Made by a program: the position numbers and the translations under genes. A stretch of 42,618 nucleotides of DNA. Source: Saccoglossus kowalevskii (Eukaryota; Hemichordata; Enteropneusta; Harrimaniidae). The notes below the pieces were generated by a model, which worked only from the letters and a program-made list of their open reading frames with translations, was not told the origin of the DNA and did no database searches. The stretch spans positions 1 to 42,618 of the forward strand of contig NW_003148769.1 in assembly GCF_000003605.2 (NCBI RefSeq). The letters are read 5' to 3'. Position 1 is the first letter of the stretch, and each line of letters opens with the position of its first letter. This document shows positions 20,601 through 29,300 of the stretch, piece by piece.

Positions 20601-22000
20601 CTTGGTGACAGACTGCATACATTGTATCTGTCGGAGAATTTCAATGCATGCGCCGTGATTACGCAGGAAAACGAAGTCGCTGTTCCGTACCTGGATAAGT
20701 TTGCTGTCAGTGCACACTCGCAGGTAATTGCATTCAATCTGTCAGGGTGAAATCCTTCAATATGGCGGTACTCCCATGGTGCAACATTCTGTTGTCCACA
20801 CCGGGGAGGTGCATCATGGGAGTATGGAAATGTACATATGGTGTCCATTATTGATAGCCTGAAGACTATGTGTAACATTTTAACTTTTTTATCGGATGCT
20901 GTTACCTAAACACCATTCTTTCCTTTTAAATAAAACTCGAATTTTGTCACCTCCTATGAAATAGTGTGCTACTCAGAATTATTTCCATAAAAGATTCTGA
21001 TCAATAAATAAATGAAATTTATTTGCTTATTTCGCTGACTGGAAAATGTGCTAAATTAAAACCCAGTGAATATGTAAAATTTAGCATAGAACATCTAATT
21101 ATCTAAATGATAAAACCGTGAATTTAAAACCCACTGAATATGCCTGAAACGGTGAATCAGCAAAATTTAAACCCAGCGAAAATTACGACTGGAATTTTTT
21201 GAATAATTTCTGAGTGTACAACTTTGATATATTTGTTTTATTGCTGACAGGGTGAAGGTACAAGTGAAATGCTGTGGGAAAGTGTCAGGAAAGATTTTAA
21301 AAGTCTCTTCTGGAGATCCAGAAGTTCTAACATGATAAATCCATGGTAAGATAACTATACTGTAAAACACATTGAAATAACCAAGTGCCATTTTAGCAAA
21401 TTTGATCCAATGTATGAATTGTAATTTTAATTTTAAACAAAATTTTAATTTACCAACAATCTTATTGTGAGAATGTACTTTATTTAAAATTAGAGAAATC
21501 TCAAATTAGTGAAATCAATGATTATCTAAAATAATTACATGCTAGTTAATGACACGTCATTAACTACATCTAGCGTTGAAAACAATTCTGTAAAATTATA
21601 GTCATTCAAAACATACTTGTTCTTGCATTTATCCCAAAATTTCCCTTCTTTGGGGAAGCTGCATCACCAACATAGAAGGCATTCTGGATTATTTATATTA
21701 TATATTCAAGCATTTTCTTTTGTGTTCATGGTTTGCTGCAGGAATATCATCAATATTTCTATATCATGAAGAGTGCATATAAAAATTCTTTGCAAGCAAG
21801 GCTTCTTTAGTTTCAATTTTTTTTTTTCATTATACCTCAGGTACTTCAAAAGATCTGAAGGAAGTTGGAGCAACGGTGAGTGGACGGTGTTTTGGTACGG
21901 AGTATCTGATCCCAAGGTGTCTTACGAACTTGTCGACTACGCAGCCAGTCTACCATCATCGTTCGTTGAAGACGGGAATGTAATAGTCACCGGTCGTTAA
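11146..22000 (+). CDS. NAGS: N-acetylglutamate synthase, mitochondrial, vertebrate-type
   Basis: NAGS makes N-acetylglutamate from acetyl-CoA and glutamate in the mitochondrial matrix; the product activates carbamoyl phosphate synthetase. Exons: 11146-11649, 12034-12153, 14158-14271, 15042-15220, 15941-16103, (18763-18828 uncertain), 18891-18990, 19483-19576, 20561-20723, 21251-21345, 21841-22000. All secure junctions are GT-AG and keep phase. The product is about 585 residues, against 534 in human. The basic N-terminus ([15 protein letters not shown]) looks like a mitochondrial presequence. Residues ~161-360 form the start of the amino-acid-kinase-like domain ('[13 protein letters not shown]', 'GGNVLKADL', 'IGETDTG'). 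The C-terminal acetyltransferase domain has '[14 protein letters not shown]', 'GSGTFFK', 'PYLDKFAV', 'LFWRSR' and 'INPWYFKRS'. The reading continues to a TAA at 21998-22000. Assignment is by remembered family motifs; it is clearly NAGS and not a bacterial ArgA or ArgB. Confidence 0.93.
12034..12153 (+). CDS. NAGS: NAGS exon 2
   Basis: Forty codons, phase 0 both sides (TTGTTAG acceptor, CTT|GTAAGT donor). '[16 protein letters not shown]' and '[11 protein letters not shown]' are family signatures. Confidence 0.92.
12342..12503. mobile_element. TA-flanked MITE, family T, short copy 2
   Basis: TACTGTAGAATACTTTATTT at the left and AAAGTATTTTACAGTA at the right. It is ~50 bp shorter than the other copies because the centre is deleted. 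It lies in NAGS intron 2. Confidence 0.8.
12657..13052 (+). mobile_element. Family P element interrupted by a family T MITE
   Basis: The P element begins near 12657 (TAGTCTGCACTTTCCTTCAG), is interrupted at 12786-13006, and resumes with 'GAAAAAGTCTGGTGGTGAAA' to about 13045. The outer TTAA sites are not clear here. Confidence 0.65.
12786..13006. mobile_element. TA-flanked MITE, family T, copy 3 (nested)
   Basis: The ends are TACTGTAGAATACTTTATTT and AAGTATTCCACAGTA. The interior is rich in TTTTCGCT and its complement AGCGAAAA, so a single strand can fold over most of its length. Confidence 0.88.
13423..14022. mobile_element. ~600-bp terminal-inverted-repeat element
   Basis: GAGTGTGAAGACAGCGTTC at the left (13424) is inverted at the right (GAACGCTGTCTTCACACTC, ending 14020). 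The left interior has short repeats of the TTCGTTTCGTGTTCAATTGA type. No long open frame is present. It lies in NAGS intron 2. Confidence 0.75.
14045..14150 (+). repeat. ~38-bp tandem repeat before NAGS exon 3
   Basis: Three copies of 'AATGTTTGTTTGTGTTTTAA' + 'TTACTATATC', the last running into the acceptor region of exon 3. Its T/G-rich units supply the intron-end pyrimidine tract. Confidence 0.8.
14158..14271 (+). CDS. NAGS: NAGS exon 3
   Basis: Thirty-eight codons, phase 0 both sides (ATGCAG acceptor, CAA|GTAAGT donor). It encodes '[17 protein letters not shown]', matching the first strand and loop of the kinase-like fold. A ~38-bp tandem repeat runs up to its acceptor. Confidence 0.92.
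14272..15041 (+). other. NAGS intron 3
   Basis: It contains a C tract at about 14399-14414. The open frames at 14379-14597 (+) and 14749-14949 (-) lack splice context. Nothing else is recognisable. Confidence 0.6.
15042..15220 (+). CDS. NAGS: NAGS exon 4
   Basis: It ends TTAAG|GTAAGT in phase 2 and encodes '[18 protein letters not shown]', 'GNVLKADL' and 'NTQPLEWCL'. Confidence 0.92.
15295..15375 (+). mobile_element. tRNA-like SINE head
   Basis: A polymerase III box A (TGGCTAGGCGG, 15322-15332) and a degenerate box B (AGTTTGAGTCTC, 15354-15365) are spaced about as in a tRNA. The arms do not form a good cloverleaf, so it is more likely a tRNA-derived SINE remnant than a functional tRNA. The remainder of NAGS intron 4 holds nothing I can name. 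Confidence 0.45.
15941..16103 (+). CDS. NAGS: NAGS exon 5
   Basis: It completes an Arg codon across the intron, encodes '[17 protein letters not shown]' and '[15 protein letters not shown]', and ends CAG|GTATGG in phase 0. Confidence 0.92.
16104..18762 (+). other. Large NAGS intron after exon 5
   Basis: It carries T tracts (17011-17037 and nearby). Open frames on both strands (16084-16665, 16807-17163, 17593-17805, 17820-18044) have no family match; several are low-complexity Lys or Phe runs. The missing NAGS exon could also lie here, but I found no better candidate. Confidence 0.55.
18763..18828 (+). CDS. NAGS: Candidate NAGS exon 6 (uncertain)
   Basis: Between exons 5 and 7 the family has about 27 residues (human NVNLPADLDLV...AEWVSTKERQQ). 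This 66-bp segment is phase 0 at both ends, has a good donor (AAG|GTAAAT) and ends 'VLVSAEK', which lines up with WVSTKE. Its acceptor (GTGAGAG) is poor. Just upstream, in another frame, 18703-18760 reads 'VVNVEPSDG', resembling the NV-LP-D part. One explanation is a single exon with a frame-breaking difference; another is that the true exon lies elsewhere in 16104-18890. Confidence 0.3.
18891..18990 (+). CDS. NAGS: NAGS exon 7
   Basis: It starts after CTTCTTGTAG in phase 0 and ends CGAG|GTAGGT in phase 1. It encodes '[19 protein letters not shown]', the entry to the acetyltransferase half. Confidence 0.92.
19019..19165. mobile_element. Family T MITE, decayed copy 4
   Basis: 'TTATTTTAGCTGGAATTAAT' at the left and 'AAAGTATTTTACAGT' at the right match family T; the left TACTGT end is lost. 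It lies in NAGS intron 7. Confidence 0.65.
19483..19576 (+). CDS. NAGS: NAGS exon 8
   Basis: It begins with the Gly codon split across the intron ('[11 protein letters not shown]') and ends ACAAG|GTACGT in phase 2. The acceptor lies behind a long T tract and CTGACAG. Confidence 0.92.
19617..20369 (+). mobile_element. Family H2 element, 5'-truncated copy
   Basis: It is closely related to 1164-1974 paragraph by paragraph (for example 'CAAAATGGCCGACTGGAGGC' and 'GGACACGCTCGC'). It lacks the left double hairpin but keeps the right end AACGGGGACTGTG at 20338. It lies in NAGS intron 8. Confidence 0.7.
20561..20723 (+). CDS. NAGS: NAGS exon 9
   Basis: Phase 2 to 0. '[11 protein letters not shown]', '[14 protein letters not shown]' and 'VPYLDKFAV' form the core of the GNAT-type acetyltransferase domain, including the strand that precedes the acetyl-CoA pyrophosphate-binding loop. 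Confidence 0.93.
20770..20824. repeat. Inverted repeat (hairpin) after NAGS exon 9
   Basis: TACTCCCATGGTGCA (20770) pairs with TGCATCATGGGAGTA (ending ~20824) around a ~25-base loop. It begins about 46 bp past the exon 9 donor. Confidence 0.65.
21251..21345 (+). CDS. NAGS: NAGS exon 10
   Basis: Phase 0 to 2. It encodes '[16 protein letters not shown]', in the position of the Gly-rich acetyl-CoA loop of GNAT proteins, and '[14 protein letters not shown]'. Confidence 0.93.
21841..22000 (+). CDS. NAGS: NAGS exon 11 (last coding exon)
   Basis: It completes the Trp codon, continues '[18 protein letters not shown]' and '[14 protein letters not shown]', and ends at a TAA (21998-22000) at the usual family length. 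Confidence 0.93.
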
Positions 22001-22147
22001 CTCACAAAAATAACATTGATGTTGATTATATTGTTGATAGCGAAGTTTAACCTGGATTAACATCGATTCAGAAATTTTTTTGGGACAAAGCTTCTGCGGA
22101 AGCAGCATGTTTACGTCTGCGCTACTGCCAGTGTAACGTTTGGTTTC

Positions 22148-22153
22148 AATAAA
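22148..22153 (+). terminator. Likely NAGS polyadenylation signal
   Basis: AATAAA lies 148 bp after the NAGS stop codon, a normal distance for a short 3' untranslated region. Confidence 0.6.
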
Positions 22154-22426
22154 AAGAAATTTACATGTGTAGATCCACATGTACTCATTCGTGCTATCGT
22201 TGAACCTAGACTACCAAAGTGCAACATGTAATTAATTAAATTATATCATATAATTGGTAAATTTAAAATAACTAACGCAGTCATCACGTAATCTAAAAAT
22301 TTACAAAATCTTGTATATTATTGGACACTCATTAACAAATATCTCTCGCATACCAAATCTCTTATGTCAATTTTCTCACACAGTGAAGTGCTGAAAGATT
22401 TTTTACTTTCTGAAATTTATAACTGG

Positions 22427-22610
22427 TACCGTAAAATCTGTATTAGAAGCTGCATCCCCAATAGAAGCCGCACCCATTCTTTTTGAACAATCGAGACCCA
22501 AAAATTCACCAGGTCGCATATGTTTAGATGCTCTTATAGAAGCCGCATCTCCTCTGTTGCATTTTACCACTTTAATAGAAGCCGCGGCTTTTAATACAGA
22601 TTTTACAGTA
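22427..22610. mobile_element. 184-bp palindromic MITE
   Basis: TACCGTAAAATCTGTATTAG at the left is inverted at the right as AATACAGATTTTACAGTA. Inside, AATAGAAGCCGCA-type motifs recur three or four times. It is flanked by TA. Confidence 0.75.
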
Positions 22611-24732
22611 ATATAAACCACAAAAACAGTAGAGACTGAACTTATTTTGGTTTGTGAAAAATATGTGTTTATGGTTTAGCAATGATAAAGCATCCTCTGC
22701 CCCTCCGTGATTTGCTACTCGTCGTGTAACAAAACATTATTTTTATCTGCACCTTTCTCTGAAACCCAACGCTGTATATACAACTTTTTATTGTCTGGGT
22801 CCACTAAGGTGTCAGCTCCTCTAGTTTAGGCAGCCATGATGGATTATGCTAATTTGTACCCCTGTATTCGGCTTTTCAAAGAAAAAAAGATTTTTTGAAG
22901 AACCTGTTGATTTCCAAGAATGTTGGCTGTTGTCATTAAGGCCAGTATCCCAGTGTATCTGTAATTTTTAGCAGGTTTTTCAGCAACTTGTTCTTCTACG
23001 ATCACATATACTGTATCGCACAATTCAGAGGTTATATTTTGCACAATTCTATCAGGGTCTAAGTGCAAAAAATTCACCTTCAAAACTAAACAGTGAGATT
23101 TTGAAACTGTTCCCTTTATCTAAAAAAAAACTTAACACAGCTGTTGTGGCGCCCTTTATTGGCCATAATCTAAGATGTTAATTTAATTTTAGATGTTCAC
23201 TCTCATTTTTTTTTCTGCCGAATTCTTCTGAATTAGGTAAATAATGAGCCATAAATTTTTTTTTCTGAAAACTGAAATTCCAGAAAAAATGGCAAGTTAA
23301 CAATTTCCATATTTTGTGGTTGTAAATAAGTATGTAACATTTGTACATTGTTTCATTTCATAACTGCAGTAGTTTTGTAGAAGTGTCTAATTATTGGTTG
23401 CTAATTTCCTGAATATTGTTTGCACTGTATAAAGTAAAAACAACTACACTAGATTTATGCTATGCTTTCTCAAGCTGTAAAAACAAAAGCAATCTCTGAA
23501 TGTTATAATGCTTGTCGTGGATTCTACAAAGTAAAAACAACTACACTAGATTTATGCTATGCTTTCTCAAGCTGTAAAAACAAAAGCAATCTCTGAATGT
23601 TATAATGCTTGTCGTGGATTCTGCTCACCTGAAAATAGCTGCTTATTGCAAAAGAATTTTAATTTTGACTGTAAAAATGAAAGAACCTAAAAGAATGACC
23701 ACATGAGGGGGCACATGTAAATAGTTCATTATAGGTACTCATTTCAGTATTTGTGATGAGTGTTGGTTCTGCTGAGTACAGAAAGCGTCAGAATTGATGA
23801 GATTTCCTGGTTAAAATATGAGTATGTTTATTTTTGCATTTTTCAGTTACTTGTAAAAGAAATTTAAGAATGGAAAACTTTTTTTTCTTGGGTAATAGTT
23901 TAAAGGCATTTTTTTTTTCTTACAAGTTATTGGTAGATATTTAGTTCTGTATGTTGCCATGGTTTTTCTTGTATTTTCTTTCTCCTATGCAGCTTTAATA
24001 GTTTAAGTGAGAGATATTACAAATAAATAAACAGTAAAATAAAAAAATAATAAAAAACGTAATTGCTATTGCTAAGTATAAAATAGAAGACATAAAAATG
24101 AAAAAAATCTCTCATTTGGTGAATTCTTGGCACTCTAATATAACCATATTTGCTCTATTTGAAGTGCATCTGTAATAAAAACGATTGTAAACCAATAGCT
24201 GCTGATATAGTGGATCATCAAAAAGATTATCTGTTTTGAACTTTGACTCGCACCTGTCAAATATGGTTTTTGTTTACCATAACAGAGTGCAACATTATTG
24301 TTTTTTTCAGCCACTTTTTTAAAAATTGAGCAAATATGGTATACACTGCCTCTTGCAAGTATGAGGAATATCTCGATCTGGTTTCGGGATTGAGTTCATG
24401 CATGATATTTTATGGGTGAAAGGTCGTGTAATCTGTTTACCATATCAAACTCTACCAAAGGAAAGAACGGGTCAGTTTTTTTTGTCATTCATTTTTTTGT
24501 CATTAAATAAATGTTATGCGTTTAGAAACATACTGAAATATTTGAATTTATGATTTTCAAATCGCAAAGAGACTGATTATAGTTTTCTCATTTAAATAAA
24601 TACTGACGAGGATGCCAGATTCATTCATGCTGTGCAACCCTCAGCTTGCTTATATGGAGATGATATTGTTAGTACAAGACATTCCAGCCTGGACAGCAGA
24701 TCATTTGATACCTCTCCAAATATTGCCAAGAT
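22611..24732. other. Intergenic stretch between convergent genes
   Basis: No exon was found. It contains a 97-bp direct duplication (23431-23527 and 23528-23624, nearly identical). The minus-strand frame at 22844-23083 (79 codons) has a protein-like composition but no family match. Confidence 0.5.
23431..23624 (+). repeat. 97-bp tandem duplication
   Basis: AAAGTAAAAACAACTACACT starts both copies, and both end with GCTTGTCGTGGATTCT. The identity is nearly complete, so the duplication is recent. Confidence 0.95.
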
Positions 24733-24930
24733 TACTGTGGAATACTTTATTTTCGCTTGGAATTAATTTTCGCTGAAGGAATGATTCAGTGAAAATAAAA
24801 TCCAGCGAATATACCTTTTCTCCTATATTTTACATTCGTCAAAAATCAGTGAAAATAAATTCCATACAAAACACCACAAATATCTGTTCAGCGAAAATTG
24901 ATTCCAGCTAAAATAAAGTATTTTGCAGTA
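24733..24930. mobile_element. TA-flanked MITE, family T, copy 5
   Basis: The ends are TACTGTGGAATACTTTATTT and AAAGTATTTTGCAGTA, with the internal 'ATTCAGTGAAAATAAAATCC' typical of the family. Confidence 0.88.
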
Positions 24931-25679
24931 TGTCAAATTGCAATGCAGATTTTGATGGTTGTATTTTTATCATGGCAAGAAGCTTATAACTGTCAGCCAG
25001 TATTTGAAAAATTAGCACATCTTTGTGGTCCTCCTCTGACCGTGGAGGCTAAATCCTAGCAGGCTGTTTCAAGTAATGTGGAGAGGGAACAGTTGTTTGG
25101 TATCCAGGCTGTAACAATAGACTAGTATGGGACCATAATGCTGCATGAACATAATTGTGAAAGACTTTATCTTTCTAGGGAGTTTATAGCAAGTCTTTTA
25201 TTGCTTGTACTGAAAATTTAGATTTTTTGGTTGCATTTGCATTCTTTAATGCCAAACAAGAGATTGCTGAATTAAGTTTAAACTTTGACTCGTTTTCACC
25301 GAAATGTGAATATTGTCAAGACTTGTGAGATTTGGGACGAGACGATAATTTACCACTGAGGTCGGTAACTACCAGCAGTACCTCTTTGTGGTGAATAAAT
25401 TAACCCACTGCTTTTCATAAAAGTAATTTTTGTTTTAAATATTAGGGTGTATTTATACTCTGTGATGAACAGTGTAATAAGTGATCACCAATAAAATACG
25501 TGTCAAACTGGACTTTTTGTTTGCATGATTAAAATGTAGTTCGTGTCTAATCACCAGGATTGCACCAGTGCATCCTGGGGAAATGTATGTGCGTGCGTGT
25601 ACTCAAGTCTGAAATCTTTCATGCAAGACCCAGTTCCAAAGTGGCAGAAATGCTTGATTTTAAACATTGTATGACATGA
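24931..25679. other. Gene-free intergenic stretch
   Basis: I see no exon, repeat family or RNA gene here. Confidence 0.5.
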
Positions 25680-25885
25680 TTGGTTATGGCGGGTCAGATA
25701 TGGCTCTTTTACAGTATTTGTTAAAACTTTGCCATTTTATATTCAATCTGAAAAACCAAATGATGTGCATCAAGACCCCACAATGTTGAATGTATTTACC
25801 AATTTTGAACAAAATCCATCTGTAAACCGCTGAGATCTTGCCCTGGAATGGCAAATGCTTGATTTTCATTGACTAAGCACAAAAA
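25680..25885 (-). mobile_element. Inverted H2 element fragment
   Basis: In reverse complement it reads family H2 paragraphs ('GGATTTTGTTCAAAATTGG' and 'GGTCTTGATGCACATCATTT'). Neither end is preserved. Confidence 0.5.
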
Positions 25886-26125
25886 TGTCCGCCATTTGGC
25901 CATGGACATGCAGAGGTCAATCCATATCTGTGTCTGGACTTCATTTGAATATGGACCAATAGCAAGCCACGACAGTATTATGCTTAGAAAATTCATAGAA
26001 CTGAGATGCTGACATTTAGAAGACTATGATGGTCTCAAGAGATAGCTGCTCAACATTTAGATGCAAGGTAAGTTTGAAAGAAAAAAATCAGAACAACAAC
26101 ATTTCATCTTTAAAACATATCTTTT

Positions 26126-26131
26126 TTTAAT
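26126..26131 (-). terminator. Possible polyadenylation signal of the minus-strand gene
   Basis: On the minus strand ATTAAA lies ~48 bp after the stop codon. It is the common variant signal, and no AATAAA was seen closer. Confidence 0.35.
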
Positions 26132-26178
26132 GTACATCAGTAACGAATTACAGAAAATAATTGAAAAAAAAAGACTCG

Positions 26179-26314
26179 TCAATACCACTTGTCCCATTCC
26201 TCTTCACGATGTGGAACGTGTTCAAAAGGTGATTCTGTAACCAGAAACGTGGCTAATGGTGGCAGACGACATTGACCTTTGTTGTCACCCATAGACTGTG
26301 GAACGCCTAGTGTC
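26179..26314 (-). CDS. Coiled-coil gene, last exon P
   Basis: Phase 2 into a TGA. It encodes 'LGVPQSMGDNKGQCRLPP' and the aromatic-acidic tail 'EEEWDKWY'. Confidence 0.83.
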
Positions 26315-29300
26315 CTGCAAAGAAACAGATTATAGATTTAATTTTTTAGTATGACAGACATACAGACCTGGTTATGACATAGGATCCCAATTTATAATTC
26401 TGGATATTCAGTGAATGACAATGTGTTCTATTGTAATGTAATTTCACATGTTTATGTGAATTCAATTGAGCAGATTTTACGAAAAAGGCAAAATTAAAAC
26501 CATATGTGTATAATTACAGTTTTACATTTCCCCTACACATAAATCATACACATTAATTAATTTCAAGAAAAATGTGTGCTCTACTGTTTTGCTTTTGTTT
26601 TTATGTATCAGTCCCTGTATGGAAAAAGTCCCAAAACAGGAACTAATGTCTTTGGTCTTGGTCATGCATAGAATATTTATGTAAGCTTTAGAGGAAACTT
26701 TGTTTATTTCACAAACTGTTACTTACTTTTTGGCTTTCCTTCTATCTCTGTTGACATCCAATTCAAGCATTTTGGGTGTGGTTACCATGGCAGCTGGACT
26801 TTCCTCAGTGTCTGAAGATGGAATCTAAGAAAAAACAAGTTTAATTTACTTTTGTCACTAGCCTCCAGAAGTTAGTGAAGAATAATCTGATGTCCTGAAA
26901 TCCCCAACACTAATATGTGATAAACACCCTAGCATACCAGCTATTTGATGATGCAATGAATAATTTTTATAATATTGATACAGTTAAAGCTATTTAGGGA
27001 GGACGTCAAAAGATCAATGTTGGATAAAAAACTAAAAAATTCTTTTAGCCCCCCCCCCCACACACACACTGAAACTTAATTGATAAATATTGATCATGGC
27101 GTCAGACTACATTCACCATTAAATACAAATTGATAATCGGACAGTAGTATGGCATAGCAGTTGGTTGTACTAATGAAGTGGAATATATGCATGCGCACAC
27201 TAGTTTTCTGGGTTCTGCGCATGCTCTAGGTCCATGCCCTGAAATTGACCTCATTTGATGCACATATTTACACTCGGACCAAACCATTTTCTCGTCTTGG
27301 ATGTGTTTTTTTTCATTTTCTGTTATTTTTGTCTATGATTGGATAGAAAAAAACGAACTACAAATACTCCAACGTTTTTTGGACTTCATTAAAAAATAAA
27401 ATCGTTTTTGTAGGATGGAAACTTTTTGAGGTTAAACGCCCCCCCCCCCCCAACTAAAGAAAATAAGTTTTTTATCCAACATCGATCTTTTGACGTCGTC
27501 CCTTAAACTAAACTCTATGAACTAGAGGTTTTCTAAACACCTGTTCACTTAACCACGAACTAGGATTCTAAAATAAAACATTTGTAGATACCTTCCAGTA
27601 AGGCCCCCTATCTCCAATCAAAATATACCATCCTTAATTTCCTTTCCATTACCGGTAAAAGTGACTACTTAATAGTACACTGTCCTTACCTTTCAGTAAG
27701 GCCACCTATCTCCAATCAAACTACACTAATAAGGCCCTTCATCCCTAATCAAATTACATTATTCTTCCCTTCCAATAAGACCCCTTATCTCCAATCAAAT
27801 TAATTACTTATTACACTATCCTTACCTTCCAATAAGGCCCTCTATCTCCAATCAAATTTACTTGAGTTCCAAAAAGAGCAGAAGGAGACACTGTGTCAGC
27901 GCGCACCCCTTTGAGGTAGACCTGCATAGCAACGGACCGTTTCTTGCTACTACCTGGCACAATCATGTTCTTCTTATTGGTGGAGTACACTAAGACTGGT
28001 TTGACCAGCAGAATACCACTCTCTTCGTGAACTGTCTCAAAACTGGAAGAGGAAAAAAAATCTTGTCAAGAGGTTAGAGGTCAAAATCATCCAACAAATC
28101 AATGAGCCAGAAAGCGTTGGACTTGGCAAAATAATCTTGTGAAGTCAATGCGTTTTCTACGAGTCACACGCACATGAATGTTGTATTTTGTCAGCCAAAA
28201 TTACCACCAATTTAAATTTGTTTCCATGGTACCGGTAACACTGCATCATGCACACAAAGAATATCACAAAGCATTCGCCAATGCACTACGGTAATCGTAA
28301 AAAGTGTTTTATAGATGTACCACCTACGAACATGCCCACAATTTAATTTTTAAATGCTATTGTTTTTACTGCTCTATGATTGACACGTTGTCATTGCGAT
28401 GAACACCAATTAAGTAACTTACATAGCTTGCATCTGCTCGTACAGTTTGGTTCGCTCTTGTTTGAGTTGATCTGTTCTCTCAAGCCAACGCTGATTAACC
28501 TACGAATATACAGATGAATAGTCAATGTGTTTGCTCTCCTTGAATTGAAAACTGTTTGATTTTTGTAATCACAACTCAATTATTAAAAAAGAAACCAGTT
28601 TATAGCGATGAAAGCTAAATACCGTTTGCATTTTCTTTTCCATATTTTCAATAAACTGTCTGAGTTCCCAGTGTTCAGCACCAGTTGTCTTGTTCAGCTG
28701 CTTTTTGAGTATATCTGCAATGTTGAAAATATAATAATAAGTAAGGCAACTCGGCTCAGGTGTCAAAAAAATGTCCTTGGCTAAATACCAGATGTAGATG
28801 AGTATTGTGTCCCCGTGGTGGGTTTAGAGGGATGAATAACAGGTATCCCTCAGTGTGCTTAGAGAGGTACACAACAAGAGCTCATAGGATGGTTTAGAGG
28901 GGAGGAACATAACAGGTGTCCTGGGAGAGAATACAGGGGTACAAAAAGAGGGGCTTCCTCCTTGCATTGATATAAATACACAATACCAACAGGGTGGGCT
29001 GGGTATAGATGGGTACACAACCGGTATCCTGGGATGATTTATAGGGATACATGACAAGCATCATTGGGTGGATTAGAGAGGTTCACAAATGACACTCAAT
29101 GCCCCTGGGTGGAGTAGGCTTATACAAGTACACAACGGGTGTCCTGGGATGGTTTAGAGGCATACATGACAGGCAACCTTGGGTTGCATTAAAGATGTAC
29201 ACATACTAATGCCCCTGGGTGTAAAAGGTTGCACATGTGCTCCTGAATGGGCTTAAAGGGGTAAAGATGTTTCTGGGTGGGTTTAGAGTGACACATAATG

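Noticed and set aside
20588-20878. 96-codon minus-strand frame over NAGS exon 9
   Set aside because: It is antisense to a confident exon and has no family similarity.
22844-23083. 79-codon minus-strand frame with protein-like composition between the genes
   Set aside because: It has no splice context and no recognisable family; kept only as a note in the intergenic entry.
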